This document shows, piece after piece, positions 10,085-21,911 of a stretch of 64,000 nucleotides of DNA; the stretch's first letter is position 1, and each line of letters opens with the position of its first letter. The notes beneath the pieces were generated by a model. The model had not been told where the DNA came from. It did not search any database and saw nothing but the letters and a program-made list of their open reading frames with translations. Made by a program: the position numbers and the translations under genes. Source of the stretch: Leucaena leucocephala (lineage: Eukaryota > Streptophyta > Magnoliopsida > Fabales > Fabaceae); contig CM073569.1 in NCBI GenBank assembly GCA_037074615.1, forward strand, positions 7,198,001 to 7,262,000, given 5' to 3'.

Positions 10085-13000
10085 GCATGCTAATGGCTTT
10101 TACATGTTTCTCAAATGTTTCTTTGCTATTGGCTTAGTCAGAGGGTCTGTAACCATATATTTGGTTAAAATATATTGTACAGTTACAATTTTTTGTGCTA
10201 TATAATATCTCACAATTATACTTGGTATTAATGTGTTTGGTCTTACTATGATACTGAGGGTCTTTGGTGTAGACTATGGTTGTAGTATTGTCACAGTGTA
10301 TCAACACCAGATTGGTACTCTAGTTCATAAATTCTAGGTTTTCGATAAATCGCTTTAGCCAAATAGCCTCTTGCGCTGCTGTAGTGCACGCCACAATCTC
10401 AACTTCTATAGAGTGTAAGGCAATACACGTCTGCTTCTTACTACTCTAACATATGGCATCATTGTTAAGCAAGAAGGTATATCCTGAAGTCGATCTTTGT
10501 TGTTCTTCTTCATCACTGCCTACATCGGTATCAGAATATCTGACTAAGCACAGATCGCTTCCTTGATAATACAACGTATCACTGCTTTCTAGTGTTTCTC
10601 ACCGAGGTTGGACTAGAATCTGCTAACCAGCCCCACGGCATAACAAATATCTAGTCTTGTACACATTATCGCATACATCAGGCTACCAACGGCATTGGCA
10701 TATGGAACTCTTTCCATTTGCTTTTTGTCTAATTCAGTTTTGGGACACATGTCAGAACTCAAGGCCACTCCAGTGGCTACAGGGATATCCATAGGATTAT
10801 AATCACTCATATTGAATCGCTCAAGTATCTTCTTGATATAATTCTCTTGTGAAAGAGTGAGGATTCTCTTGGAGCGATTCCTTCGAATCTTGACTCTAAG
10901 TGTGTATTTTACTTCACCCATTCTTTTATATCGAAATTCGATGAAAGTCATTCTTTAATAGCTATCACTGAGTCAAGACTATTTCTGGCTAAGAGTATAT
11001 CATCTACGTATAAGAATAATATTACAAATTTACCCTCAAATCGTTTAATATAGATGTATTGGTCTTCCTCTATAATCTGAAAGTTATACGAGGTTATCAC
11101 CTTGTGAAATCTTAAGTATTACTATCTGGTTGACTATTCTAATCCATAAATGGATCTTTTGAGTTTACACTTCTTGTGTTTAAAGCCTTTTTAATGAAAC
11201 CTATTAGTTATTCCATATAGATTTCTTCATCTAGATCACATTCAGGAATGCGGTTTTTACATCCATCTGATATAACTCTAAGTTTAGACTGTTTACTATT
11301 ACCAGAATAAGTCTTATAGAATTGAAGCGCATAACATGTGAAAAAGTATCCTCATAATCTATACATTCCTGTTGTGTATATCCTTTTACAACGAATCGGG
11401 CTTTGAACTTGTCAATTGATCCATCCACCTTTCTCTTGATTCTGAGAATCCACTTATTCCCAATAGATTTATGCCCTTTTAGCAGATCAATTAACTCCCA
11501 AACTTAATTTTTTATCATTAAATCCATTTCCTCTTTCATTACTTTTTTCCATTCTTCCTTGGGAGGACTTGTCAAGGCTTCATGAAAAATGCGGGGTTCA
11601 TCATCCCCATCTAGAGTAACTAAAAGTGCTTCACCTTCTATTTGGAAGCATCTCTTTGGAACACTTTTCTTGTTACTCCTTTTGATCAGAGCAACTTGCT
11701 TATCTTTTCTCATTTGTCTTAGTCTTTGTGTTGGCCGTTCTTAGCTCCTACTTAGATTGACATACCTAGAGGATTCTGGTTTGTCAATTTGTTCGACACT
11801 GTCCTGTTCCTGAGTTTCATAAAGAGATATAGTACGGTCAAAATCTCGCCTATTGAAAAATTCTATCTCAATGAATACAACATCTCTTGATTCTGTTTTA
11901 GTCACTATCCTATTTTCAATTTCACTTATGAATACATATCATTTTGAGAGTTCAAAGTACCTTATGAAAATATATTTCTTCCCTCTAAGACCCAGTTTCC
12001 CATATCTATGAGAACTGTCATGGATATAGGCAGTCGAGCCACAAGGTCTAAGGATGCTTAGATCTGGCTGGCATTTAGTCTATAATTCGTAGGGTGTGAC
12101 ATAGACTGATTTTGAGGGCATACGGTTAAGTATGAAGGTTGCCGTCAATAAAATATCACCCCAATATAAAATTGGAAGGTTTGCCTGAGCCATCATAGAT
12201 CTAAACATGTATAGAATAGTTATATTTCTTCTTTTGGCAATCCTATTCTATTGAGATGTGTCAGGGATAGTTAGTTGCCTAATAATCTATTTTTCTTCAC
12301 AGAGCTATTTGAATTGATCTGAAAGGTATTCATGACCTCAATCAGTACGTAATGCCTTGATTTTATTATCCATTTAATTTTCTACTTCATTTATGTATCG
12401 TCTAAAGCACTATAATGCCTCGGACTTATGTGAAATCAAATAAATATGACTATATCGTAAAAAATTATCAATAAGGGTAATAAATACCAAGCTCCGTGTC
12501 TCATCTTCACACTCATTGGACTGTAAATATTAGAATGACTTAATTACAATGGATTTTTGGCTCGTGTTCCCTACCGAATGGCTTTCTAGTAGCCTTATCA
12601 GCCAAACAACTTTCGTATAATGACATATCTATGTTAGGGATTACCCCCAATAAGCCTTCTTTTGCCAGTTTAATTATTCTATTTGATTAATATGTCCTAG
12701 TATAGTATAACAGATATTCATATTAGGATTATTCAAAGTAATAACAAAACAATCATGAGCATTAAAATCACCAGCAAGATCCAAAATAAAGAACTTTTGA
12801 AAACGGAAAGCTGAATTATAAAATATTGAGTTACTATAAATGTCTGCAACTTTACTATGAAAGTTCACATTAAACCCAAAGTCTAATAAGCAAATTACAG
12901 AAATTAAATTTCGTCGGATATAAGGAGTATGAAGCACATAATGTAGCATCAAGGTTTTTCCACCACACAAAACAAGTTTGTAGGTGCCAATGCCTTGAAC

Positions 13001-14042
13001 TTCGATCTTTGCATTATTGCCAACATAAAGCCACTTGCTTTGAAATGAAAACCGACAGTATTCCATAAAAGATCATCTATCTCGACTTATGTGGTCTGTG
13101 GAGCCTGAGTCAATAATATAAGAAAAGAAAACATGTTTTGTCAGAAAATAGTACTAGGAACAAATGAGACATGTGAATTCACATAATTCCCTATTACCTT
13201 TCCGTTCTCGGCCTGTTTAGAATAGTTGCGTGCGAAACGCCCCATGTTATGGCAGGCAAAGCATTTGACCTTCTTCAGGTCTAGCTTTTTCTTGTCGCAT
13301 TTCTTTCCTTTCTTATTGTATTGTTACTTTCCTTTCTTAGGTGGAGGATCTCCTTTCTTCGTATTTTTCTAAAATTTCTTGCCCTTCTTAAATTTAGACT
13401 TTGAATGGGAAGGATCGACTTCTTCGGTCAAATAGACTTATCCAGTAGCCTTATAAGCCTCTATATATTCATCCTCTAGCTCCAAATGCTTAGCTACATC
13501 ATTGAAAGTGATGATATTTTCATTATGGATCAGATTAACTTTCATGTGCTCCCAACTGGTAGGGAGCGACCTGATGACAGCTTGCACTTGGTGCTCGTCA
13601 GATAAATTATATCTAGCATCCTTTAGTTCTCAAATCATATTAGACATTTCTCTCAGATGTTACCTCATAGGATTATTTGGCTTTAACTTATAAATATCAA
13701 ATTTCATCGTCAACCTTCTAAGCTTAGTAGTAGAAACTCTGCCAAACTTATTCTTAAGGCAATCCATATAGCTTGTGCCGTTCTATGTGTCTCAAACTAA
13801 CATATCAAGTCATCAGCCATTGCACTTAGCAGTGTGATTCTTGCTATGTTATTCTTCCTTTTCTAGGATAGGTATGCTTCATGGTCTTTCCTGTGTTGAA
13901 CCGTATTTTTAGCCTCAGATTATACCATTGCCATTGCTAATGGCTCAATTGTATCTTGTTCTTCTAGAATATATTAGACCTTTCGGTGCCAAATATCCCA
14001 ATTGTCCTTGTTGAGTTTTTTCCCTTATTTAATTCAGCAATA
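10085..14042 (-). pseudogene. Copia gag-pol polyprotein, degenerate
   Basis: Read on the minus strand with many stops and shifts. Gag (about 13470-14040) shows LNKDNWDIWH, STTKLRRLTMKFD and VIRSLPTSWEHMKVN. A zinc knuckle (about 13219-13265) reads CFACHNMGRFARNY, with the last Cys replaced by Tyr. The protease/pre-integrase part (12674-13066) has VHTPYIRRNLISV-like sequence (HYVLHTPYIRRNLISV). Integrase core traces (about 11990-12310) include MVRSMMAQANLPI-like and YWGDILLTATFILNR. Reverse transcriptase has KFKARFVVKGYTQ, YQMDVKTAFLN and the catalytic YVDD at 10999-11010. RNase H (about 10085-10560) has STSGYTFLLNN and TKHINTKY. In-frame stops at Trp and Gln positions are frequent. This is the replication machinery of a dead element, not a host gene. 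Confidence 0.88.
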
Positions 14043-14044
14043 AT

Positions 14045-14058
14045 GTTCTATGATACCA
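14045..14058 (-). other. Primer-binding-site-like sequence (initiator tRNA-Met)
   Basis: The minus strand reads TGGTATCATAGAAC, close to the TGGTATCAGAGC consensus complementary to the 3' end of initiator tRNA-Met used by plant copia elements. It lies just before gag, where a PBS belongs, yet the identified 5' LTR ends 2 kb away at 16066. Confidence 0.5.
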
Positions 14059-14059
14059 T

Positions 14060-16065
14060 TGTTCAATATTGGTTATGTGATAAACCTATCCCACATTAAT
14101 TTATTGAACCATAAAACATTTAAGTGAACTTACATATATAGCACATGTAAAGTATACAATGTCATGTACTTTTATAATTTTTTTATCAGAAAATAATTAC
14201 ATCATTAGACCCATGATTAGGAGAATACGTTTGTACTTTCCATCATATAAGCATTAGCAACGCTATCACTTCCTATCAAAATTAATATAAGCACTATTCT
14301 CATCAAATTTTACTTTTAGAAGACTCATTATCTAAAAGGTTCCAACTTATAAAAAGTATACATGAATCATATTTAAGAAAAAGAAATGAAATGAAACATG
14401 TTTCTCTTACACATAAGGCATGTAATAAATGACAAGTCTTTATAAAGAAAGAATAATAAACATGTCCTTAACAAAGCAAACAATAAAAATCAAATACAAA
14501 TGTACATCATTGCATTACAGTATTCTAACATTGCTTCTAGCTTCTTAAGTTTATGAGGCAACTTGTGAATGTTAGATACAAATTCTATTATTTTAAGCCA
14601 ATGAATCTTGCTTATGAGTCCTCCTCTAGGCTTGCCTCTAACCCTTATTGCTCTTATATATTCCATTATGACTTTTAAGTAGAATTCAATATTCTCCTTA
14701 TCTGTCATGAATCCAATGTAATAGCCAATCACGCTATTAATGCCTTTTATATTTGTTAATTTGGCTGCATATCTTTCACCTACGCTCATAGCTAAAGTAG
14801 GGGTAAGAGGTTTGTTCACTTTCTCTCTGTCCTCAATTGGAGATTGATCGTAAAAAGTAGACACCAATTTGGAGTTTGAGTTTGAAGAAACCATAAAAAG
14901 ATGCTCAGAAAAAGGTTTGATGGGGAACAAAATTTTTAACCTCGATTCGGAAGCATATATTACTTTAGGTTCCTCTTATAGAACTTCCTCCACCAACTTC
15001 TCTAGGTCTTAGTTCATCAAGTTCTAGTTCTGGATTCTGTTCAGGTTCCACCTCGGGATCCTCTTAAAGGTTCTCCTCTAGGTCATTGATATCATAAAGG
15101 AATAAGATGTCATCATATAAGTTATTTCCCAGGTATTCAGTGCTAGATAAAGTCATTTTCACTTAAATAATAAAAAATATTAATTATCATAATTTTTTAG
15201 AAATTTTAAACATTAAAAAATACCAAAAATACACTAAATATTCATAAATAAGTCAAGAATTGCCCTTAAAATTAGGCAAGTTATATATCAAAATAAAAAT
15301 TTTAATTTTAGAAATTTTTAGGAACAAATCGTACCTTAATCGGAGGTTCCACGCTCCCTCACGCACCCCAAGAAGAAAAAATTCAGAAAAAATTAAAAAA
15401 AACTAAACAAAGCCACTCTCAGCCACTAACGGATGCATTACACGCGCTAATCTAGTGCTACCACGTGGCCACTGCCACATGTCAGCCACCATATTTTCCT
15501 CCTCTTTTTTTTTTTTGAAAAAACAACAAAAAATTCAATTTTTTGTTAAATTTTGTTTGTGGGTCCGGGTTGGATCCACTTATCTAACCCGGCCCATACC
15601 CTTACTGCCAATTTTTTTTGTAATGGGCTTGGCCCACTGTTAGTCCAATTTTTTTGTAGGCGCCTCAAAACGATACTGTTTTGATCATCCTTGACCTTCA
15701 GCTAAGTCGCACAGGCCCGACTGGAAAACAGGTCGAGTCCTCGGACCTGACCTATTTTTTGGCCATAACTTCTCCGTCCAACTTCCGATTTTGACGTTCT
15801 TAGTGTCGTTTTCTTTATTTTTTTCGTGCTCTACGCAATGGGACTAATTTTAAAGCCTAAGAAAAATACGTATTTCTAGTGACCCAATTTTGAAAATGAA
15901 GAAGCTATATATGGTTTACGGTGAGTTCACTTTTGTTTATGGTTTAAATGCATGCTCCATGTGTTTAAGCATAAAATGAATACTGTAATCCATAATAGCA
16001 GCCAAAAATATATTATATATCTAGTAACGAAAAATTCACAGAACCTTACAGAAGCATAAAATCAA
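14060..16065 (-). mobile_element. Unassigned 2-kb segment between copia PBS and 5' LTR
   Basis: In an intact copia element the PBS touches the LTR. Here about 2 kb intervene. The right part (15340-16000) looks like retrotransposon leader sequence (GGCCATAACTTCTCCGTCC and CAATGGGACTAATTTTAAAG phrases of the kind seen in plant LTR-element leaders). The left part carries an open frame of unknown identity. It may be a nested insertion or a long leader. No terminal repeats or target duplication could be found for it. Confidence 0.45.
14490..14930 (-). CDS. Orphan ORF, 146 residues, unrecognised
   Basis: The longest clean frame in the retroelement block, in an area otherwise full of stops. It includes TPTLAMSVGERYAAKLTNI and KPRGGLISKIHWLKIIEF and is basic overall with a Lys-rich C-terminal part. 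Upstream on the same strand another frame (from about 15157) starts MTLSSTEYLGNNLYDDILF and continues as an acidic stretch (VEPEQNPELELDELRP) after one stop, so the two may once have formed one protein of roughly 220 residues with an acidic N-terminus and basic C-terminus. No family was recognised. An accessory ORF of a retroelement is my inference. Confidence 0.35.
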   Translation of the reverse strand: MFPIKPFSEHLFMVSSNSNSKLVSTFYDQSPIEDREKVNKPLTPTLAMSVGERYAAKLTNIKGINSVIGYYIGFMTDKENIEFYLKVIMEYIRAIRVRGKPRGGLISKIHWLKIIEFVSNIHKLPHKLKKLEAMLEYCNAMMYICI

Positions 16066-16455
16066 TGTAAGTTTTCGGGTGAACCTTATATCTTCTTTGG
16101 TTCACCAAGATACCACAAGAAACTGGAGCACATTGTACAGACTCTGGTACATTCACACAGCAAATGACACCCAAGGAAGCAGAACAGAGCATCGGACGTA
16201 AGGAGGTGAGGAGCAGAGGAGAGCTGAGTCTATAACCCACACGAGAATGAAACTACAATCTTTTGAATGATTAAAACAACCACTCTCTTTGTTGCCTTAG
16301 TCACGTCTAAAAAATGCATCTGGGTGGGGAAGTAGGATTTCCATAACTCTCAAATCCCTTATTTTTCTCCTTTAAAAACTAAATCACTCACTCTATTATC
16401 TCACATATAGATTTGGGTCTAATCTACCATGGATAGACTAATCTATTTCCTAACA
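16066..16455 (-). repeat. Copia 5' LTR (right copy)
   Basis: 390 bp with intact ends TGTAAG...TAACA (on the other strand TGTTAG...CTTACA), matching the left LTR at 8596-8986. The following AATCT matches the AATCC before the left LTR. Confidence 0.9.
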
Positions 16456-16460
16456 AATCT

Positions 16461-18990
16461 AAACAATATAATAGTAAAATCCTTTCCTCTGCTTCCTCTC
16501 CCCTTCTCTCTATTAAAATTCCTCCGCTTCCATCCCCTTAACCCTAGTTTTGTTGAAATAATCGAGGAGGGTGAACCATTAATTATCCCTTGATACGAAA
16601 TTCTAGTCACACATTGCATTATAAGTCGAATCCAACTTGAAGAAAAACTCATATGAACCTGAAGCCTTGTGTGCTTTCATTTCAAACAACGATGTTTCAA
16701 TTTCATCCACTGTAAGTAACAAGCCGAGATAATGGGTGACAATGCAAAGGAGTTAAAGAAGGCAATCGAATATGATCCAGTGTCTCTTCCATTTTGTGAG
16801 GTCAACTTGATCATTGAACGCAAAACCATTCATAAAGTATTTTGTCGCTTCAAACTGAATTTCCTTTGACTTCTCAATAAAATATTGAATTCAAGAAATC
16901 TATTGATTAATACGCCTCTTGTAAAGCTATCGGTTGATTTTATTTGGAGTTAATATTGTGAGATACTTTCCCCACATATGATTTGTTCCACTTTTTTTAG
17001 ATAGAAATCAGGCAGTATCAAAATCTAGTTTAAATATAGAACATCATATTTAAGAAATCTATTTATTGTGCTAAGTTTTGTTAGTGATTTGTTCCCATGA
17101 TAAGAGATGAATGAATATGCTATAATTTGAAGCGAATTTTGTGAGGCCAAAGAGCCCTGAATCGCTCTCCTCTATTCCAGGGACAATCTGCTTCAATTTT
17201 ATATTTTTTTATTATGAATAAAAATATGATGTTTAAATATAATCTTTAAACGAAATAAAAATATGCCAAATAACTAAAACTAAATCAAATTAAACTGTTA
17301 TATATCCTGAATAGAAAAATATCTATAATCCCATAAATATTTTGACATTTTTGCATCAATACTAGTTAAAACATTGAACAAATATAATTATTAAAATGGT
17401 TAAAACATACCTCAAATAAAAGAAAATAATATTATGCAGGTTTAAACGTTAAAAGGATTGGGTTTAAAACCCTGTTTAGCCTAAAATTATGTTTTTTAAA
17501 GCTCGACCCTCAATTTCAACCGGTTTAGATGGCTCACTTCAACGGCTCAACATTTTTTACCAGTTCCGGTTGTGGGATTATGAGACATTTTTGCATGTTA
17601 CAAGAGCACCACATCATTCATGCTCTGACCAATAAAAGGATACCACATCACTAAATTTAATCCTATGTGTGAGCTTAGTTGTCAGCCAGTCCCCCCCCCC
17701 TTCTCTCTCCTCTCTTTCCGTCCGTCACCGTCCTCTTCCTCGTCCTCTCTCTTCCTCTTCCAACTCTCTCCCGTATCGCCATTTTCTTCTTCCGGCCACC
17801 ACTGCTCGAATTCAAAGTGACGTCGGAGACCGAATCGACTTCTAACTTGTTACTTCTCTACTCCTTCATTTACTCGTTGCTTCGTCTTCCCTCCTTTATC
17901 CAATCGTGGCGGCGGCGGTGGTCGAAAAGATCTCGGTGACGCTCACATTTCTGAAAGCCGAGACAGCTCGTCGGAGACCCCCTTCGACTCGCTACACAAG
18001 AGATCTGAGGTGGAGGTGGTGGTATTTGAGGCCCTCTGGGTGACGCTTCGAGGTTTCTACGGTAGGGATGCAACAACCTATTTTGGATCAAATGGGGGAA
18101 GAAAATATGAGAGATTTCATAAGCAGTGTTGATATTATTGCATAGTTGGGTGTGAAAGTGAGATAAGGATGGGGGTAGAAGATTATTTGATTCCCAGAAA
18201 ACCTCCATGGCTATCCCTGCTTGAAAACCTCCATGGCTATCCCTGCTTGAAAACCTCCATTTACTATTCCTTGTATGAAAAATTTGTTTGATAATGACAC
18301 GGTTTTAGAGTTAAGAAAATAATAAATATTATTTGGCAATGAACCTATCGCGGTATTTCCACATAATTATAAAAGAGAGAAAATTGCTTATTTTATTGCT
18401 CATCAGTACTTAATATATTTTTATATGTAAAAAATATCGATATTTAAAAGATTCAATCCACAAAAAGATTAGTAGTTAAATTTATACATTTATAAATAAT
18501 AAAAATTTCAAAAAGATATTTATAGATAATTTTCTCTAATTACAATCATGCAAAGTAATTAAAAAAATGGAGAGCAATTTTCCACCTCTGCTATTTTAAA
18601 AACATAAAAGGAAAAAACACAGCCATATGTCGTTTCCATTATTTTGGAGTTTTAAAAAAAATAGAGTTACAATTTTTTAAAAAAATGATAAATTTTTTTT
18701 TTGAAAAATAATAAAATTTTAAGTAGAATTATTATCAATAATAAATAAAATATTACTAATAATAGATATGATATTATTAACGTAAAATCTTATTTTAATA
18801 TTTATTAATTTTTTCAAATCTTTTTTCTGTCATTTTTTTTAAACAGGTTAAATGAAAACATTTTTCAAACGATTTGTTTTTTTAAATCGAAAACAATTTT
18901 CAAGAGTAAAAATCAAACAGCCTTCATATTTTATTTTTATTTATATTATTTTATATAATTTTATGAGCGTATTTGTTAGAAAATTTGGCG
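16461..18990. other. Intergenic upstream of the F-box gene
   Basis: No complete gene. A short exon-like frame at 16731-16870 (MGDNAKELKKAIEYDPVSLP, then a stop) is the only protein-like phrase. 17679-18200 is a GC-richer island with a C10 run at about 17690 and pyrimidine-rich sequence, possibly a relict 5' leader, but neither strand reads as a known protein. The rest is AT-rich. Confidence 0.4.
18197..18262. repeat. 26-bp tandem duplication
   Basis: Two identical 26-bp units starting GAAAACCTCCATGGCTATCC (18197-18222 and 18223-18248) followed by the first 12-14 bases of a third. A local slippage-type duplication. Confidence 0.85.
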
Positions 18991-18991
18991 G
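18984..18991 (+). promoter_or_regulatory. E2F-like site upstream of the F-box gene
   Basis: TTTGGCGG fits the E2F/DP binding consensus (TTTSSCGS). It lies about 30 bp before a telo-box and about 400 bp before the start codon. Known plant promoters active in dividing cells often combine the two. No functional evidence is available here. Confidence 0.35.
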
Positions 18992-19019
18992 GCACCCTAA
19001 GCAATTTTAAATAAAGAGC

Positions 19020-19027
19020 AAACCCTA
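19020..19027 (+). promoter_or_regulatory. Telo-box near the F-box transcription start
   Basis: AAACCCTA sits at the start of a pyrimidine-rich leader. Telo-boxes are common close to the transcription start of plant genes expressed in growing tissue. Position relative to the true start is unknown. Confidence 0.4.
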
Positions 19028-19029
19028 GG

Positions 19030-19395
19030 GTCCCACGATTTTCCCTCTCCATCTTTCCCTTCCATTTCCTTTGTGTCTCTTTCTGAACCTTCCCAATCGC
19101 TCGGCGGATTCTCAATTTCTCTGCAACTACGCTGAGGTTGGTATCTTTCGTGCCCTCTTTCTCTATTATTGCTCTAGTATTTGAATTTCTAAATCGTTTG
19201 ATCCCTCACAGATCATGGAAGTTTTATGGGATTTTATCCCCATTTGTGTTACACTTTCTGGTTCCTCTATTTTCATAGCACCACAGTTAGTTACTTCAAA
19301 TTACTTTGGGCATTTCTGGGTAAATTGATGAAACCGTGAGATCATCATCCGATTGAAGCTTTATATGGGAAAACAGGAATTAGGGTGATAGAGCC
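19030..19395 (+). other. Probable 5' UTR of the F-box gene, possibly with an intron
   Basis: CT-rich leader (CCCTCTCCATCTTTCCC) with a plausible donor after CTACGCTGAG (GTTGGTATC, about 19136) and an acceptor-like AG shortly before the ATG at 19396. A 5'-UTR intron is common in this gene class but cannot be proved without cDNA. Confidence 0.4.
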
Positions 19396-21911
19396 ATGGG
19401 AAAGGTTTCGCTCAAAGAGAAGAGTAGGGGCGCTTCGAAACCAAGAAGACTATTGCGGAGCTCTCGAAGTAAGCTCCTGAAGCAAGGTGCTTTCGTTCCG
19501 CTTCAGCAAACTAAGTTGTCTCCTTCGTCTACCAAGTCCTGTACGGATACTGGAAACAAAATAGGGGTCATTTTGCATTCTCGGAAAGCACGGAATAACG
19601 TAGGACCTGAAGAAAATGCTTTTGACAAAAGTCCATTGGTGTTGTCGCCGGTGAATTTAGTTAAACAGAATATCTTTTTGGGCACAACAAAGACCCCTCG
19701 AGCAGAGAATTGCAAATCGGAATCAAGGCTTGAATCCCTTCCAATAGATTTATTGGTATGCATTTATTTGGTTTGTGTATTCATATCGAGTATATTAAAT
19801 TTATTCTTAGTAATTAGCGCCTCTTTATATTGCGGTACAATCTCTGTTTTGAAGAATTTCTCTGGTACTTCACAATTTACTTTGCACAGACTTGTGTTTA
19901 GCAATATTCTAATGTTAACATTAGTGCCATCAAAAAATAAAATAGAAGTCTTGGTTATTGGGTAGCATGCAATACCTTGTTATTATGCTGTTTCAGTTGA
20001 TTTCCTATAACTTGTTTTTCTTATAATGTGATGTTTGGCTATTATGCTAATGTATTGTTATCGTCTGTTTATTTACTCATTTAATGGTTCTAGTTCTAGA
20101 CAGGTCAGTATCAGTGATATGTTTTTGGCTTCCGGCTTCTTGTTTGAATTGGATACAGCATATAGATTAAAGTGATGCCAGTTACCAAAATACTCCTCTC
20201 TTCCTTAGGGTATGTTTGGCTCAACGGAGGGGAGGGATTTTAATAGAGGGAAAGGAAAGGAAAGGAAAGGAAGGAAAAAAGAGGGATTTTATTATTACCT
20301 TATTTGGATTAACATTAAGGGAGAGGAGGGGAGGGATTTTCATATTACCTTGTTTGGTTCAAGAAGGAAAGGGAGGGAAAATACTTTTATATAGACAAAT
20401 TTACCTTATATTATTTTACATAATATTTTAATAAAATATAATATAAGAGTAATATTATGATATTAAAAAAATTATGGGTATATGAATATTATATAATAAT
20501 TATATCACACTTCCCCTCCAAATTCCCCCAATTTTGGAGGGGAAGTAAAGTTGGAGGGGGGAGGGAAAATTTTAATTTTCCCTCCCCTCCTAAATATTTT
20601 AACAAGCCAAACAAGGGGAGGGCAGCAAAATCCCTCCCCTTCTCCTACCTTCCCCCCAAATACCCCATGCCAAACAATGCGTTAATGTAAGATCTATTTA
20701 TCTAATTTGAAGAGATTAAGGAAATTAAATAAATTATTTAATTATAACTTATGTGATATGATCTCTCTAAGATATTTCTGTGTAGCATTAGATTATATAT
20801 CAGCAAGTTAGGCAAATTAGTTTGAAAAAAGGTCTTACATTGAGGACTAAAATCCACTCCCAAACTATGCCCTATATTTAGGACTGGAAGAGTACAATCT
20901 AACTCAGTTCACCTAGGACAGAGAGTAAGTTCTCCCACGGGCAAGGCACGGTTTCTGCTTTAAGATAAAGATTAAGCTTGGTGAGCCGCAGTACATCTCT
21001 CAACTGTACAGGATTACACAATCACGCTTTTGGTCCTCTGCCAGAAACTATGTGGGTTCATCATAATAATATAAACCCATAATGCGGCTTTTGATTTTTT
21101 TTAACTCAACATGTCACTGTTTCCAGATAGATGGCTATAGTCATATATGTTTACATTTGCTCATGTCTACTTTTCCCCCTTGTATTAGCCATTTATTGAA
21201 TTTTGTGTTACTCAATTGTTCCTATTGTGTTGATTTTTTTTTTTTAAATAAAAATACTAGGTTAAAATAACGTGTCATCTGCATCATGACCAACTGAGGG
21301 CAGTCTTCCATGTTTCTCAGAAAATTAGAAAAGCAGTAAGTCTATCTTTGCCTGTCCCTTATTTATATATTATCTCATAAATTCTTTCTCATGATTGGCG
21401 CAAGTGATTCAAAATATTGGTAACGGTTCAAAGTTCACAATATTATTTATAACCTTGTTAGGTTTTGATTGCAAGGCAATTCCACTTTAATTATACCACC
21501 CCAGATCGCACTCGGCAACAAATGCTAAATACAATGACTCCCCGTCCAAATGAACATTGGCCTTTTTTGAGGTAGTTGTCCTGCATTTGTATTTGAGCTT
21601 TTCTTGCATTGTTTATGCATGTTTTTCATATCACTATACACTTCTGTAGCAAGAACAGTGTAAAGAGCATGAGGATTCCAAGTCCGCATACTCCTAAAGC
21701 ACCAAGACATGCACCACGACCACCTTCTCGCTTGAAGGTTTCTGAGATGCGACAAGTTGCAGCAGTTCTTTTCCAGGAGTCAGCTTTCCCTTCACATTGC
21801 ATGGTGCCATCAGTTTTACCAAAACCCATGTGCAAATCACTGGCCTCTAATAGAGTTCTGTTTTACGAGGATGAGTTATGTCGGGCTGTTGCTCAAAATA
21901 AACTTCTCTGA
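19396..21911 (+). CDS. F-box protein, F-BOX STRESS INDUCED (At4g35930/FBS4-like) family
   Basis: Four exons: 19396-19755, 21261-21335, 21462-21571 and 21650-21911. All introns are GT-AG with consistent phase, giving 268 residues. Residues 1-112 are basic and Ser/Lys-rich (RRLLRSSRSKLLKQGAF). A short F-box starts at LESLPIDLL and continues VKITCHLHHDQLRAVFHVSQ, KIRKAVLIARQFHFNYTTPD, MTPRPNEHWPF, then PSPHTPKAPRHAPRPPSR, EMRQVAAVLFQESAFPS and the C-terminus SNRVLFYEDELCRAVAQNKL. A central F-box followed by these conserved tails is the hallmark of the plant FBS family, which joins SKP1-cullin E3 ubiquitin ligases. Substrates are not deducible. The ATG was chosen because MGKVS is the usual start and upstream frames are closed. 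The gene appears intact. Failure to splice intron 1 would add read-through residues after LPIDLL and lose most of the F-box. Confidence 0.93.
20208..20681. mobile_element. Tourist/PIF-Harbinger-like MITE in intron 1 of the F-box gene
   Basis: A 474-bp element flanked by TTA on both sides (20205-20207 and 20682-20684). Ends are inverted: GGGTATGTTTGGC on the left, and GCCAAACAATGCG on the right (reverse complement CGCATTGTTTGGC). The subterminal regions are also complementary (GGGGAGGGATTTT-type on the left, AAATCCCTCCCC-type on the right). It contains a GGAAA pentanucleotide run at about 20240-20270. TTA duplications and such ends are typical of Harbinger-derived MITEs. No coding capacity. 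Confidence 0.75.

Larger units (their letters stand above)
8596..16455 (-). mobile_element. Ty1/copia LTR retrotransposon, degenerate
   Basis: Two related LTRs in direct orientation (8596-8986 and 16066-16455) bound the element. It is flanked by AATCC (8591-8595) and AATCT (16456-16460), a 5-bp target duplication with one mismatch. Internal order on the minus strand is gag, zinc knuckle, protease/pre-integrase, integrase, reverse transcriptase, RNase H: the copia arrangement, with integrase before reverse transcriptase. A purine tract abuts the left LTR, so the right LTR is the 5' one. The coding region is riddled with stops, so the element cannot move by itself. The 5' LTR is separated from gag by about 2 kb of unexplained sequence. 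Confidence 0.85.

Noticed and set aside
13502..13693. Plus-strand frame in the copia gag region
   Set aside because: Antisense of gag; the minus strand reads recognisable gag sequence here.
19756..19965. Extension of F-box exon 1 to a 189-residue protein
   Set aside because: It translates into intron 1 after a good GT donor. The family sequence continues exactly at 21261.
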